64,000 bases of DNA from Lachnocurva sp045579705 (GCA_045579705.1 JAZNMP010000007.1:1-64000); one strand, 5' to 3'; positions 42,990 through 53,103 are shown, counted from the stretch's first letter. Made by a program: numbers and translations. Notes: generated by a model not told the origin, from the letters alone.

Positions 42990-45926
42990 CTAACCAAACA
43001 TCTTTAGACTTCCTACGAAGTCCTTTGCCAATTCATACAATCTACTTGTTTCGATTTCTACATCGTCGACAAACTTTGTCTCTTCTTCAAAATAATTAGA
43101 TTTGTCTAAATCACCGCTTCTAAACTTAAGGTGTACATCCATTTTCGTACTTTTCCTAAGCGCAGCTTCGATTACCTCTCTGTTTCGCTGCATAAGCTCT
43201 TTTATTTCTTTGTTATCACTTGTGATTTCGCCAACTACGCCTTCATTTCTAACTCTGAAGGTTGCTCTCGTGTTTGAGTTACTACCAGTTTCTAGGAAGA
43301 TATCCACTAAACCTCTCTGTCTCTCACCTTTTACAATCTTCAATGTCAGCACTCCACTTTCCGTTGCCACTGTAATCGGAAGATGATAGATGTCTTTCTT
43401 TGCAAGACTTGAATATAATCCCATCTGTTTCGTCGCTGCCTGAAGTGACTTGATATCGATATAGCTCAATCTGCTTTCTTCAAGCACTTTATCCATCGCA
43501 TGTTCTGCGATATCCGCTAATCTGTCCATGGCTTTTGCCATATCTTCAGGGTTCTTTGAGTCTTCACCGAATCTCTCTGTAACTTGCTGCATCATCGCTC
43601 TGATGTCGGGATCCTCTACATCCACTACTGATCCATCATCATTGACGTGTTTTGTAGCAAGTTGAGAAAATACCTTTCTATTGTTGTAAAGCATATTCTT
43701 TACAGCATTGATATTTGTCGGTGTCTCCTCTATATCCAGGCGGGCTATGATATTGTTTACCTTTGCCTCAGTCTTAGATGCATCAAATAATTCTTCCTTC
43801 AGATTATCAAACCATTCTTTTTCTAATTCCTTATCAGTCTCATATTTCTGAAGTGATAGATTTAGTTCTTCAGGTGTCATCTCCTGAACAGACTGTGTAG
43901 CGTCGATTTCGTGCAGTTTTGCAGGTTCTATAATTCTTTCAGCATTTTTAAGATGTGCACTCTGAAACGCTACTTCTACCTGCTGTGTGATACTCAGTTC
44001 AGCTCTATTCACAGCTTCTACATATCCGAACTCTTCGTCTACAACAAATTCATTCCCCGTATTCTTACGAGACCTAACTGCCATCATCAAATTTCGCATA
44101 GTCACAGGAATCTGCTGATTTACCAGCTGTCCTATAACAGCCCCATCTGTCTTATTCACTTGATGAATCAGTCTGAATATACCCAGGAAGCTTTCTTTTT
44201 CCTCTTCTGTAATCCCCTTCGTATGCTCCATCTTCCATAAGAACTTCGCATAATTATCTTCTTCAGACTGGCCGCTCATTTCGTTCTTTGAGTTGTCCGC
44301 CTGTGTGTTTAATTCTTCCATCGTCATATCCAACGGATTCTTCTGATCCTTTATCATCTGAAGAACAACCCCAGGTTTTAAATTATTAAACACCTTCTGA
44401 ACGATCTGATCCGCCAGCTTCATAGTATTTATGTTCTCAATATTGATATCAATCTGATTATATGCCAAGATTCTCACTGCACGTTCATTCTGAACACTTA
44501 CATCCAGCTTCAAATCCTCCAGAATATCATCAACATTTCTAAATGCCTTCTGAAGAGAATCGCCCAAGTCTCGTCTGACTTCTGTTCCAACCCCATCATA
44601 CGTCATCAACATTTTTTCAAAGACCTGTCCCTTACTCTCAATCTCAACTTTGAGTGATGATGCCTGATTAGTAAAGTCAGCGAACGTAATCTGATTTAGG
44701 AAAAAAGGATTTTCTGCCTGATACAGTCTGCCTAAAGTCTCAACAGGAGCTTCCTTTAATTCTTCAATTCTAGAATTAACTTCTTCATAAATACCAAAGT
44801 CTTCCTCTGTTTCTAAGCCCATTAGACTTAAACTGTGAAGTTTATCCGCCAATTCCTGTATAGGAGTTGTATCAATATTGATTCCAAGCTTTTGAAGAAC
44901 TACTCCAGCTTCTTTTGTCATTCCAATCACAGTTTCAGCAAGCTTTGCTGCCTTATCATACATAGAATGTCCAGAAACCAGATATGCCTGATTTGGTTCC
45001 CTACCTTCACGTAATGCTTCATCTACAATTTCAACTTTTTTCTTATCATTTGGAACCTTGAGTCCTTCATATTCACTTACACTTGCGATGTTTCGTGCTG
45101 TAACAGGAAGATCACTGGCATACAGCCAATTTGCTATCTTTAAAGTTCTAGGACTAGCTTCTAATTCTTCGCATCCGATAACCTTTGAAAAAGCTTCCTC
45201 TAGGCCCTTATTCTGCTCGACATCATCGATAGCTTCATTTATTGGTTTCTGATTCTGATTTCCGTTACCAAATACCGCCGTATAGACTTCACCTATTGTC
45301 GGTTCAGCTTCGTTATTTATAAGTACCTTAACTGCCCCTTCAGATATCGTAGTATCTATATTTCTTCCGAGATCCTCGCATTTCTGATAGGCTTCCTGTA
45401 CTTTTTTTACTATTGAATTGTCACTTGGGAGATTTTCAGCTTTTAGATGCTCTTCTATAGAGGACACCTCAGCATCTGAGCCCGCAATATTCTGAATGGC
45501 AGTCTCACTGATGCCACCCATCCTAGAAATGTCAGCTCCAGCTTTTGCAAGCTGTACTTTGATTTTGTCCGCTACAGTAACAAAGTCTTCTGGATTCATA
45601 TCCATTGGCGCAAATCCGTCCTCTATCATCTGCCCCATATCTTTGCCTGTAGTTGTCATTTTTGACAAAACAAAACCACTAAGTCTGTCATGTTCGTTTC
45701 CATTGGCTCTACGTTCTATTTCCTCAGCTAATGTCTCACCATTTCTTCCATAAGAAAGCGATTTCTCATTTGGAATTCTAACTGACTTAGTGATTCTATA
45801 TGCGCTGTCCAAATCCCTGACTTCCGTGTCGCTTACTTTTAAGGTCTGTGTCTTCTCAGCTATCCCTTGCTTGCCTGCCTTAACAGGTGACACATAGTCC
45901 GAAATTTCTTTCAGCATATTATTCAT
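42990..45926 (-). CDS. DUF6240-like protein of the flagellar operon
   Basis: The 978-residue protein has no signal peptide or membrane segment. It is mostly helical and acidic with recurring phrases of the type LKAENLPSDNSIVKKVQEAY, YASDLPVTARNI and LVNQQIPVTMRNL, suggesting repeated helical units. The layout fits the DUF6240 family that I associate with flagellar loci in Lachnospiraceae. It is first in the transcript after a sigma-28-like promoter and is followed by flagellin and fliS. A role in flagellar export or filament control is inferred from context. Confidence 0.7.
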   Translation of the reverse strand: MNNMLKEISDYVSPVKAGKQGIAEKTQTLKVSDTEVRDLDSAYRITKSVRIPNEKSLSYGRNGETLAEEIERRANGNEHDRLSGFVLSKMTTTGKDMGQMIEDGFAPMDMNPEDFVTVADKIKVQLAKAGADISRMGGISETAIQNIAGSDAEVSSIEEHLKAENLPSDNSIVKKVQEAYQKCEDLGRNIDTTISEGAVKVLINNEAEPTIGEVYTAVFGNGNQNQKPINEAIDDVEQNKGLEEAFSKVIGCEELEASPRTLKIANWLYASDLPVTARNIASVSEYEGLKVPNDKKKVEIVDEALREGREPNQAYLVSGHSMYDKAAKLAETVIGMTKEAGVVLQKLGINIDTTPIQELADKLHSLSLMGLETEEDFGIYEEVNSRIEELKEAPVETLGRLYQAENPFFLNQITFADFTNQASSLKVEIESKGQVFEKMLMTYDGVGTEVRRDLGDSLQKAFRNVDDILEDLKLDVSVQNERAVRILAYNQIDINIENINTMKLADQIVQKVFNNLKPGVVLQMIKDQKNPLDMTMEELNTQADNSKNEMSGQSEEDNYAKFLWKMEHTKGITEEEKESFLGIFRLIHQVNKTDGAVIGQLVNQQIPVTMRNLMMAVRSRKNTGNEFVVDEEFGYVEAVNRAELSITQQVEVAFQSAHLKNAERIIEPAKLHEIDATQSVQEMTPEELNLSLQKYETDKELEKEWFDNLKEELFDASKTEAKVNNIIARLDIEETPTNINAVKNMLYNNRKVFSQLATKHVNDDGSVVDVEDPDIRAMMQQVTERFGEDSKNPEDMAKAMDRLADIAEHAMDKVLEESRLSYIDIKSLQAATKQMGLYSSLAKKDIYHLPITVATESGVLTLKIVKGERQRGLVDIFLETGSNSNTRATFRVRNEGVVGEITSDNKEIKELMQRNREVIEAALRKSTKMDVHLKFRSGDLDKSNYFEEETKFVDDVEIETSRLYELAKDFVGSLKMFG

Positions 45927-45970
45927 ATTTTTAATGTATCCGTTTCTAACCGATAAATCTTACAACTATT

Positions 45971-45997
45971 ATTTCGGTCCCGAAACAGTTTTTCTTA
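45971..45997 (-). promoter_or_regulatory. Sigma-28 (flagellar) type promoter
   Basis: On the minus strand TAAG, a 15-base spacer and ACCGAAAT match the flagellar sigma consensus TAAA-N15-GCCGATAA well in spacing and partly in sequence. It lies about 45 bases before the DUF6240 start. A TTTCGG/CCGAAA dyad overlaps the -10. Confidence 0.65.
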
Positions 45998-46015
45998 ACC
46001 CGATTTAAAAATACA

Positions 46016-46648
46016 TCATTCGGATTTTAATAATTCCTCGATTTCATCCCAGTCGAAGGAATCATTTTTATAGAAAAATTCTTTGTCTCTGTCACAGATT
46101 TCCCTCATAACTCGACATGGGTTTCCTACAGCCACTACATTTGCCGGGATATCCTTAGTTACGATACTTCCTGCTCCGATGACCGTATTCTCACCTATCG
46201 TAACCCCAGGAAGTACCACTACACCTGCACCAAACCAAACATTTTTTCCTATATGAACATCCCGATTAAATTGCCAAGCCTTACTACGAAGTGTCGTTTC
46301 AACCGGATGTCCTGCTGTTACAATAGTTACATTTGGTCCAAACATAACACAATCATCAACATAAATATGCCCATCATCGACCAGCGTTAGATTGAAATTC
46401 GCATATACCCTATTTCCAAAATGAACATGCGCTCCTCCCCAATTAGCTCTGAGCGGCGGCTCAATATAACAACCTTCGCCTATTTCAGCAAACATATCCT
46501 TCAGCATCTCCCTCCTACGAGGCAGCTCTGAAGGTCTCGTCTGATTAAAATCATAGAGTTTCTCTAACATAGGATCCTGATCTTTGTGGATTTCAGCATT
46601 ATCAGAATCATATACTTTCCCCGCAAGCATTCTTTCATAATGTGTCAT
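46016..46648 (-). CDS. Maltose/galactoside O-acetyltransferase
   Basis: This 210-residue acetyltransferase has a left-handed beta-helix of hexapeptide repeats (VHFGNRVYANFNLTLVDDGH; VGAGVVVLPGVTIGENTVIG-like repeats) and an N-terminal mac domain (MTHYERMLAGKVYDSDN). The catalytic His is in VTAGHPV. It transfers acetyl from acetyl-CoA to a sugar hydroxyl. ATG 46648 with AAGGAGG is chosen over the TTG at 46669. It is a separate transcript downstream of the recR terminator. Confidence 0.9.
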   Translation of the reverse strand: MTHYERMLAGKVYDSDNAEIHKDQDPMLEKLYDFNQTRPSELPRRREMLKDMFAEIGEGCYIEPPLRANWGGAHVHFGNRVYANFNLTLVDDGHIYVDDCVMFGPNVTIVTAGHPVETTLRSKAWQFNRDVHIGKNVWFGAGVVVLPGVTIGENTVIGAGSIVTKDIPANVVAVGNPCRVMREICDRDKEFFYKNDSFDWDEIEELLKSE

Positions 46649-46665
46649 AACTTCCTCCTTAACAC

Positions 46666-46700
46666 CCAAAAATCCCCTAAGTCGTACAACTTAAGGGATT
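46666..46700 (-). terminator. Terminator behind recR
   Basis: AATCCCTTAAGT pairs with ACTTAGGGGATT on the minus strand (46671-46700) and is followed by five Ts. It separates the pepD-recR transcript from the acetyltransferase gene. Confidence 0.8.
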
Positions 46701-46706
46701 ACATAA

Positions 46707-47306
46707 TTATAAATCTACTCGTCCTTCAAACGCACGTAGTAGAGTTACTTCATCAATATTCTCAATATCTCCGCCGACAGGAACGCCACTGGCGATTCGT
46801 GTAACCTTGATTCCACTAGGTTTAATCATCTTGCTGATATACATAGCTGTCGTCTCACCTTCTAAGGAAGAATTAGTCGCGATTATAACCTCGTCGACCT
46901 CTTCCTTCTGAAGTCTAACCATCAATTCCTTCAATCGAATCTCTGACGGACCTATTCCCTGCATAGGAGAAATAGCACCATGTAATACGTGGTATGTTCC
47001 TTCGTATTTGCCTGTTTTTTCGTATGCTGCTAAATCCCTGGTGTCTTCCACTACCATGATTTGCTTATGATTTCTCTTTGGATTTGCACAAATCGGACAA
47101 ATGTCCTGATCTGTCAAAGTACAACACACTTTACAGTAATGTACATTCTCTCGTGCCGAAATCAAAGAATCGGAGATATATTTAACATCTTCCATTGGCA
47201 TATTCAAGATATGAAATGCCAGTCTCTGCGCCGATTTAGATCCTATCCCAGGCAATGAAGATAAGCTTTCAATCAGCTTTGAAATTTCTTTGCTATAATA
47301 ATCCAT
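46707..47306 (-). CDS. recR: Recombination mediator RecR
   Basis: This 199-residue protein has an N-terminal helix-hairpin-helix (SLPGIGSKSAQRLAFHIL), a four-cysteine zinc site (CKVCCTLTDQDICPICANP) and a Toprim domain (IMVVEDTRDLAAYEKTG; EGETTAMYIS). The C-terminal VPVGGDIENIDEVTL is conserved. RecR works with RecF and RecO to load RecA on gapped DNA. It follows ybaB, the usual dnaX-ybaB-recR order. Confidence 0.97.
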   Translation of the reverse strand: MDYYSKEISKLIESLSSLPGIGSKSAQRLAFHILNMPMEDVKYISDSLISARENVHYCKVCCTLTDQDICPICANPKRNHKQIMVVEDTRDLAAYEKTGKYEGTYHVLHGAISPMQGIGPSEIRLKELMVRLQKEEVDEVIIATNSSLEGETTAMYISKMIKPSGIKVTRIASGVPVGGDIENIDEVTLLRAFEGRVDL

Positions 47307-47326
47307 CGTTTAATCCTCTGGATATA

Positions 47327-47659
47327 TTAGAATCCAAATCCACCTGTGTATTTAGACATAGATGACTGAGAAAGTTCATCGATTGCTCTCAGCGCTTCGT
47401 TTGTTGCAGCCATAATTAAATCTTCGAGAGTTTCTACGTCCTCTGGATCTACTGCTTCTGGATCAATCTTAATCTTTGTGATTTCCTTTGCTCCTGTAAC
47501 AGTCACCTCTACAACTCCACCACCTGCAGACTTAGTAATTTCCTTTGTCTCAAGTTCCTTTGCAGCCTCTTCCATCTGTCTCTGCATTCTCTGAGCCTGC
47601 TTCATGAGATTATTCATATTTCCTGGCATACCACCTGGAAAACCACCTCTTTTTGCCAT
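47327..47659 (-). CDS. ybaB: YbaB/EbfC nucleoid-associated protein
   Basis: This 110-residue DNA-binding protein has the typical Gly/Met-rich start (MAKRGGFPGGMPGNMNNLMK), a helix (QMEEAAKELETKEI) and the conserved core GGGVVEVTVTG with ITKIKIDPEAVDPEDVETLE. It binds DNA as a dimer. It lies between dnaX and recR with 18- and 20-base gaps. Confidence 0.95.
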   Translation of the reverse strand: MAKRGGFPGGMPGNMNNLMKQAQRMQRQMEEAAKELETKEITKSAGGGVVEVTVTGAKEITKIKIDPEAVDPEDVETLEDLIMAATNEALRAIDELSQSSMSKYTGGFGF

Positions 47660-47677
47660 AATTAATATCCTCTTTCC

Positions 47678-49267
47678 TTAATCTTCAGTTACTATATCAA
47701 TTCCGATACTATCGCCAAATACTGCGATAGGATCCTGATATTTCTTATCAAGTGGTCCGTCCTCAATTCTGATTTCAAACTCCACTTTCTTTCCAGCGAA
47801 TTTCGCTAGTCGTTCTTCTAATTCGGTCTTAGCATGTTCTGCCGTCAAAATATCATAACCTATTATTCCAGCTTCATCAAATAATAATAATAATTTACCA
47901 TTCTCTGCCACAGTTACCTTACGAATCATTTCAGCAGCACTCTTGTAAAAAGAAGGCAGACCGCCTATAAATCTACGCCAGTTAACGCTTACATTCTTAA
48001 CTTCGTCAGGTGTCGCCTCTGGAATCTTATGAATATCGAAATCCTCGACAACTTCCTGTTTAGCGCTTACAGCCTGTTTAACATCAGATACCTGCATAGC
48101 ACTAACCACGCCATTCTTAATATCCTTCTCGAGATTTCCAATACGATTTACCAAAGACTCAAAATCGCTTTCCATCTCTGGCTTAGCAAGTTTTATAATC
48201 GCGATTTCCAGCATGATTCTCTTTTGAGAAGAATACTTCATATCATTATACAAATCAGTCATTATACGAATATATCGCATGATAACTTCATTTTCTGTCT
48301 TCGCGGCTTCCTCTCTCAACGCATCATAGGTTTCCTTTGAAACATCTATGACGTCTAAAGCGTTAGGCATATTTTTTACAAGCAGCAGATTTCTCAAATA
48401 CCAAGTGAAATCCAGGACAAACTGTCCCAATTCCTGCCCCTGACGAACTACTGCCTCAATCAGATCTATAGCACCTTTCGAATCTGAATTCTGTATCTTA
48501 GAAAACAGATTTGTAAACAGCGTTTCATCTACCGCACCGAGGATTGAAAGAATATCCTCATATGTAATCTTCTTATCATGGAAAAAAGAAACGCACTCAT
48601 CTAAGATTGACAACGCATCTCGCATTGATCCGTCTCCGGCCTTTGCTATATAATCCAATGCCCTATCTTCGATATCGATCTGCTCAATATCCATGAGTTC
48701 TCTCATCCTATCTCGGATCATTTCGACAGAAATACGATGAAAATCATAGTTCTGACATCTAGATTTGATTGTAATAGGAATCTTATGATTCTCTGTAGTT
48801 GCTAGGATAAATATTACATACGATGGCGGTTCTTCCAATGTCTTTAGCAGAGCATTAAACGCTCCCGCTGAAAGCATATGAACCTCATCGATTATATATA
48901 CCTTATACTTACCTTCTGTAGGAGGATATGAAACCTCATCTATAATATCTCTGATATTTTGCACACTATTATTAGAGGCCGCATCAATTTCAATAACATT
49001 CATTGATGTACCCTTTAATATCTTCTGGCAGAGCTCACATTCATTGTCAGGACTACCATCCTCCAGTGGATGTTCGCAATTTACCGCTCTCGCAAATATC
49101 TTTGCTACTGTAGTTTTACCGGTTCCTCTCGTTCCTGTAAAAATATAAGCATGACCGATTCGATCATTTTTTATTTGGTTTTTAAGTGCTGTTATTATAT
49201 GATCCTGACCTTTTACATCTGAAAAAACAGTAGGTCGAAACTTTCTATACAGCGCCAAATACGACAT
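47678..49267 (-). CDS. dnaX: DNA polymerase III subunit gamma/tau
   Basis: This 529-residue clamp-loader subunit has Walker A FTGTRGTGKTTVAK, a zinc site (CEHPLEDGSPDNECELCQ, with a first Cys upstream), Walker B KVYIIDEVHML, sensor 1 ILATTENHKI and sensor 2 GDGSMRDALSIL. The C-terminal part is tau-like but short. No slippery frameshift run was obvious. It is 5 bases downstream of pfkA, in the same transcript as ybaB and recR. Confidence 0.96.
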   Translation of the reverse strand: MSYLALYRKFRPTVFSDVKGQDHIITALKNQIKNDRIGHAYIFTGTRGTGKTTVAKIFARAVNCEHPLEDGSPDNECELCQKILKGTSMNVIEIDAASNNSVQNIRDIIDEVSYPPTEGKYKVYIIDEVHMLSAGAFNALLKTLEEPPSYVIFILATTENHKIPITIKSRCQNYDFHRISVEMIRDRMRELMDIEQIDIEDRALDYIAKAGDGSMRDALSILDECVSFFHDKKITYEDILSILGAVDETLFTNLFSKIQNSDSKGAIDLIEAVVRQGQELGQFVLDFTWYLRNLLLVKNMPNALDVIDVSKETYDALREEAAKTENEVIMRYIRIMTDLYNDMKYSSQKRIMLEIAIIKLAKPEMESDFESLVNRIGNLEKDIKNGVVSAMQVSDVKQAVSAKQEVVEDFDIHKIPEATPDEVKNVSVNWRRFIGGLPSFYKSAAEMIRKVTVAENGKLLLLFDEAGIIGYDILTAEHAKTELEERLAKFAGKKVEFEIRIEDGPLDKKYQDPIAVFGDSIGIDIVTED

Positions 49268-49272
49268 ATAAA

Positions 49273-50343
49273 CTAATCTCCAAAACTAATTCCTAAATCC
49301 CGAATCTCCTTAACCATAGAGCATTCCGGATCTACCACTTTTAACTTGCCTGCTACGTCTTTCAGTGGAACTCTCGTCGTTTCACCATTTACCATAGCTA
49401 TCATATTTCCAAAATCTTTATCTAGAATAGCTCTACCAGCAGCAGCACCTAATCTAGTACATAGAATTCTGTCATATGCATCCGGTTCCCCACCTCTCTG
49501 CATATGTCCCGGTACAGTTACTCTAACTTCCATACCTGTTTTCTGCTGAATCTTGTCCGCAATATCATATGATACTGATGGATACTTTGAATCAGCAATA
49601 ATCTTTTTTCGCTCCTTCTTAGGGAGTCTAGCAAGCTCCTTTGAAATCGCTCCCTCAGCTACAGCCAAAATTGTGAAATGTTTTCCATCTTTATGTCTCT
49701 TCTCAATAGCCTTTATTACTTTATCGAGATCGTATGGGATTTCAGGAATCAGGATTACATCTGCTCCAGCTCCTATTCCAGCATACAAAGTAAGCCATCC
49801 TACCTTGTGTCCCATAACTTCAACGATAAATACCCTGTTATGTGAAGCGGCTGTAGTATGGATACAATCAATCGCTCTAGTTGCGATATCGATTGCACTA
49901 TAGAAACCAAATGTCACATCTGTTCCATAAATATCATTATCTATAGTCTTTGGAAGATGGATTATATTTAACCCTTCCTCTCTCAATCGATTCGCTGTTT
50001 TCTGAGTCCCGTTACCACCTAGGATCACCAGACAATCCAATTTCAGCTTCTTGTAAGTAGCCTTCATCGCCTTTATCTTATCTATTCCATCGATAGTTGG
50101 AATATCGATTTCCTTAAAAGGCGTACGTGATGTTCCTAGAATAGTTCCTCCTCGAGTGAGAAGTCCAGAGAAATCGTTCTTCTTCATCTCCTTGTAGTTA
50201 CCGTAGATCATTCCCTGATAACCGTTTAAGAAGCCATAGATAGTAAGCTTGTCATCAAAGTTACTTAGAGTCTTAACAACTCCGCGCATTGCCGCATTTA
50301 ATGCCTGGCAATCGCCTCCACTTGTAAGCATACCGATTTTCAT
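49273..50343 (-). CDS. pfkA: 6-phosphofructokinase (PfkA family, group III-like)
   Basis: The 356-residue enzyme phosphorylates fructose-6-phosphate in glycolysis. Visible motifs are TSGGDCQALNAAMRG, LGGNGTQKTANRL, LPKTIDNDIYGTDVTFGF and the substrate site VEVMGHKVGW. PKTIDND, with Lys where ATP-type E. coli PfkA has Gly, is a pyrophosphate/group III feature. The usual acidic residue of GGD/GGE is Asn here. The phosphoryl donor is therefore uncertain. ATG 50343 with AGAAAGGAG is chosen over the open frame to 50508, whose extension is unconserved in style. Confidence 0.92.
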   Translation of the reverse strand: MKIGMLTSGGDCQALNAAMRGVVKTLSNFDDKLTIYGFLNGYQGMIYGNYKEMKKNDFSGLLTRGGTILGTSRTPFKEIDIPTIDGIDKIKAMKATYKKLKLDCLVILGGNGTQKTANRLREEGLNIIHLPKTIDNDIYGTDVTFGFYSAIDIATRAIDCIHTTAASHNRVFIVEVMGHKVGWLTLYAGIGAGADVILIPEIPYDLDKVIKAIEKRHKDGKHFTILAVAEGAISKELARLPKKERKKIIADSKYPSVSYDIADKIQQKTGMEVRVTVPGHMQRGGEPDAYDRILCTRLGAAAGRAILDKDFGNMIAMVNGETTRVPLKDVAGKLKVVDPECSMVKEIRDLGISFGD

Positions 50344-50380
50344 ACACTTCTCCTTTCTAGAGCAACCCCTTGCCTCTTTA

Positions 50381-51820
50381 TTATTTTGTTTCAAGTACTT
50401 TCTTAACATATTCAAAGGTTCTTCTAGTTGATTCGATGTCCAACTTTTCAGCTGGTGTATGTACGTCATAGAGGTTTGGTCCAATAGAAATAGAATCCAA
50501 TCCTTCAATCTTCTGAACTAGAATTCCACACTCTACTCCTGCATGAATAGTTACAACTTCAGGCTCATTTCCATACATCTCAGTATAAATCTCTACCATC
50601 TTATCTCTAAGTGGTGAATCTTTTCTGTACTCCCATGCTGGATATGGGCTATTCATCTTGTACTCAGCGCCAAAAGCATTCGCAATGAACTTCATTCTGT
50701 TTTCGAGGGCTTCTCTAGCTGTCTCAACTGAAGAACGAACTGCGTATACTAGAGTAATCTTATTACCTTCTGTAGAAAGTACACCAACATTAAGTGATGT
50801 TTCTGGCATTCCCTCTACGTCATGGCTCATTGCAACGATTCCATTTGGCTCTGCAAGAATCAATGTTGCAATCTTCATAGACTCTTCTTTAGTAAAGACT
50901 TCTGTCTCCTTCTCACCATCCATAAGTACAGTTGCTTCTGCTTCTGGATCAGTTGTTGCAAATTCATCGTTAATCTTCTCAGCTTCATCTAAGAGAGCCT
51001 CTACGATAGCAACTTTATCAGCTTCATTTACCATAAGTCTAGCTGTAGCGCTTCTAGCGATGGCATTATCTTTACCATTACATGTAATAGACTCAATTCT
51101 AATATCATTTGATTCTGTAACAGTTGCTAGCACTCTTGCCATCGCAACTACTGCGTTTGCTCCACCTCTGATAATTTCAGATCCTGAATGACCTCCAGTA
51201 AATCCGCCGTAAGTAAACTCAAGAATTTCGCCCTTTGCAGCTTCTTTTTTGCCTTCATATGAAATTTCAACGCTACTACCACCTGCGCATCCAACACAGA
51301 AGATTCCTTCTTCTTCAGAATCCAGATTGATAAGTCTCTTTCCTTTAAGCATAGAAAGGTCGATATCTGTAGCTCCATCCATTCCGATTTCTTCTGCAAC
51401 AGTTACTACAACTTCAATTCTAGGAGCTTTAAGTTCTTTATCATCGAGAAGTGCCATACAGTAAGCAACACCTGCACCGTCATCTCCTCCCAAAGTTGTG
51501 CCCTTTGCAAAAACAAACTTATCATCGAAATCTACATCTACACCTTCTTTGTCCATATCCTTATCAACGCCTGGTTCCTTCTCGCAAACCATATCCATAT
51601 GACCCTGAAGGATTACAGGAATTTCGTTCTCATAACCTGGTGCAGCTTCTTTGATGATAATTACATTACCTAATTTATCCTGATAATGCTCTAATCCTCT
51701 TTCCTCAGCGAATTTTACGAGGAAATCACTTACCTCTTTCTCTTTATATGATGGTCTAGGAATCTTTGTCAATTCCTCAAAAAACTCAAATACTTTCTTT
51801 GGCTCTAGGTTTTCTAACAT
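50381..51820 (-). CDS. pepD: Aminoacyl-histidine dipeptidase (M20 family)
   Basis: A 479-residue cytosolic metallopeptidase that hydrolyses Xaa-His and other dipeptides. Metal and catalytic motifs are LQGHMDMVCEKEPG, TTLGGDDGAGVAY, VVTVAEEIGMDGA and GGHSGSEI. The dimerisation domain interrupts the catalytic domain, and a late His is present in DVHTPAEKLD. Length is normal for PepD. It is upstream of pfkA with a 37-base gap. Confidence 0.95.
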   Translation of the reverse strand: MLENLEPKKVFEFFEELTKIPRPSYKEKEVSDFLVKFAEERGLEHYQDKLGNVIIIKEAAPGYENEIPVILQGHMDMVCEKEPGVDKDMDKEGVDVDFDDKFVFAKGTTLGGDDGAGVAYCMALLDDKELKAPRIEVVVTVAEEIGMDGATDIDLSMLKGKRLINLDSEEEGIFCVGCAGGSSVEISYEGKKEAAKGEILEFTYGGFTGGHSGSEIIRGGANAVVAMARVLATVTESNDIRIESITCNGKDNAIARSATARLMVNEADKVAIVEALLDEAEKINDEFATTDPEAEATVLMDGEKETEVFTKEESMKIATLILAEPNGIVAMSHDVEGMPETSLNVGVLSTEGNKITLVYAVRSSVETAREALENRMKFIANAFGAEYKMNSPYPAWEYRKDSPLRDKMVEIYTEMYGNEPEVVTIHAGVECGILVQKIEGLDSISIGPNLYDVHTPAEKLDIESTRRTFEYVKKVLETK

Positions 51821-51852
51821 CTTCTTGTCCTCCCATTTAACTATTTAAACCT

Positions 51853-53064
51853 TTAATACTCTCCATATTCACAGCCTATATTATAGGCCTTCATATCATC
51901 AACAAGCTCCCATTTCCACTTGTTTTTTACTGATATCTTTTTCTTATATAGCTTAATAACGCCTGTTCCGTTTCCACCGTTCCAAAGGTTATTATGCTTC
52001 TTTGTTCCATCCGGTGCTTCATAATTAATCTTCAGCATATCACTCTTCTTACAAACCACACTCACAACCAGCTTTGCAACTGGAGTTTCCATCAAAACCT
52101 TCCAATGGAGCTTGTCCCCCGTCTCCTTGCAAGTAAACTTAGTCTTTGTAAGTGTCCAGAACTTAGAAAAATTAAACTCATAAGCTTCACCCTCATGCCA
52201 GAACGCGCCCAGAATTTTTCCATTGATACTTAAAGGTCCAACCTTTGGTTTTCCGCCTCCAATATCAAATGCAGAATTCTTAAGTTCTTCTCCTGTGATA
52301 TTACTTACCAGATGATTTGATGAAAGCCAAATCCATGGGCTGGTAAAATCAGATCCCCAATTTTTGTCAGCATATCCATAACAAGTTTCAGGTTCAACTA
52401 AATACTTTCGTCCATTCCAAAGTACGAATCCGCTATATGCTGTCTTCATGCCCTGCGCATGCCAAAACATCTCAAAGGCATCTACTTCACGCAGGAACTT
52501 ACTTGCGCCATATCCAACATTAAACGCAATCTTCTTATCAATCTTCAGATCCCAAACCATTTCCCCACTATCACACATATATTCAGGATGATCTTCCGAT
52601 TCCCCCTTAGTAATAGCGACTTTTCCTAATGTACGAGTCTCTGAAAGGAAACAATTATCTGCGCTTACATGGAACGGTACTTCATCTTTGACATCTACAT
52701 CATCCCAACCAAAGAAACGATGTAACTGTGCGGCATCTTCGCCCCATGTTCCAGCTTTCACCATCAAGTATGAAGGCTTAATTCCTTTCTCCTGATTAGC
52801 ATGAAGCTGTCCAAATACCGGCTCTTTGCCCCCAAGTTCCGGATTAATTGCAAAGAATTCGATGAAAAAAGCTTTTTCTTCACCAGTTTCCTCATCTCTA
52901 CCAGTAAAGCTATGCCACCACCAATCGTAACCATTTGAAGCCAGATTTCCGTGTAGCATAAACAAATCTCTGTTTTCATCCATCTTGTTGAAAGACAAAT
53001 CCATTCCTTCTAACGGATTTTTAATTTCAAAACTCTTCGGAAGTTTTAAACTCTGCTTGTCCAT
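51853..53064 (-). CDS. Tocopherol cyclase-like family protein
   Basis: This 403-residue protein is rich in Trp and Tyr. The patterns (GYDWWWHSFTGRDEETGEEK; TCYGYADKNWGSDFTSPWIW) fit the tocopherol cyclase-like family, a lipocalin-related beta-barrel fold seen in many anaerobes. The bacterial function is unknown, and tocopherol synthesis is not expected here. ATG 53064 follows AAGGAG at a 9-base distance; the longer frame would need TTG 53085 and would include the ribosome site. No signal peptide is seen. Confidence 0.75.
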   Translation of the reverse strand: MDKQSLKLPKSFEIKNPLEGMDLSFNKMDENRDLFMLHGNLASNGYDWWWHSFTGRDEETGEEKAFFIEFFAINPELGGKEPVFGQLHANQEKGIKPSYLMVKAGTWGEDAAQLHRFFGWDDVDVKDEVPFHVSADNCFLSETRTLGKVAITKGESEDHPEYMCDSGEMVWDLKIDKKIAFNVGYGASKFLREVDAFEMFWHAQGMKTAYSGFVLWNGRKYLVEPETCYGYADKNWGSDFTSPWIWLSSNHLVSNITGEELKNSAFDIGGGKPKVGPLSINGKILGAFWHEGEAYEFNFSKFWTLTKTKFTCKETGDKLHWKVLMETPVAKLVVSVVCKKSDMLKINYEAPDGTKKHNNLWNGGNGTGVIKLYKKKISVKNKWKWELVDDMKAYNIGCEYGEY

Positions 53065-53103
53065 CCCCACATTCTCCTTCCACAAAAACTTCTTTGAAGG
53101 TAA

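Noticed and set aside
47678..49267. Programmed frameshift in dnaX
   Set aside because: I looked for a poly-A/T slippery run with a downstream stem and saw none that is convincing.
50344..50508. 55-codon N-terminal extension of pfkA
   Set aside because: A strong ribosome site and the conserved MKIGMLTSGG start are at 50343; the extension overlaps the intergenic region behind pepD.
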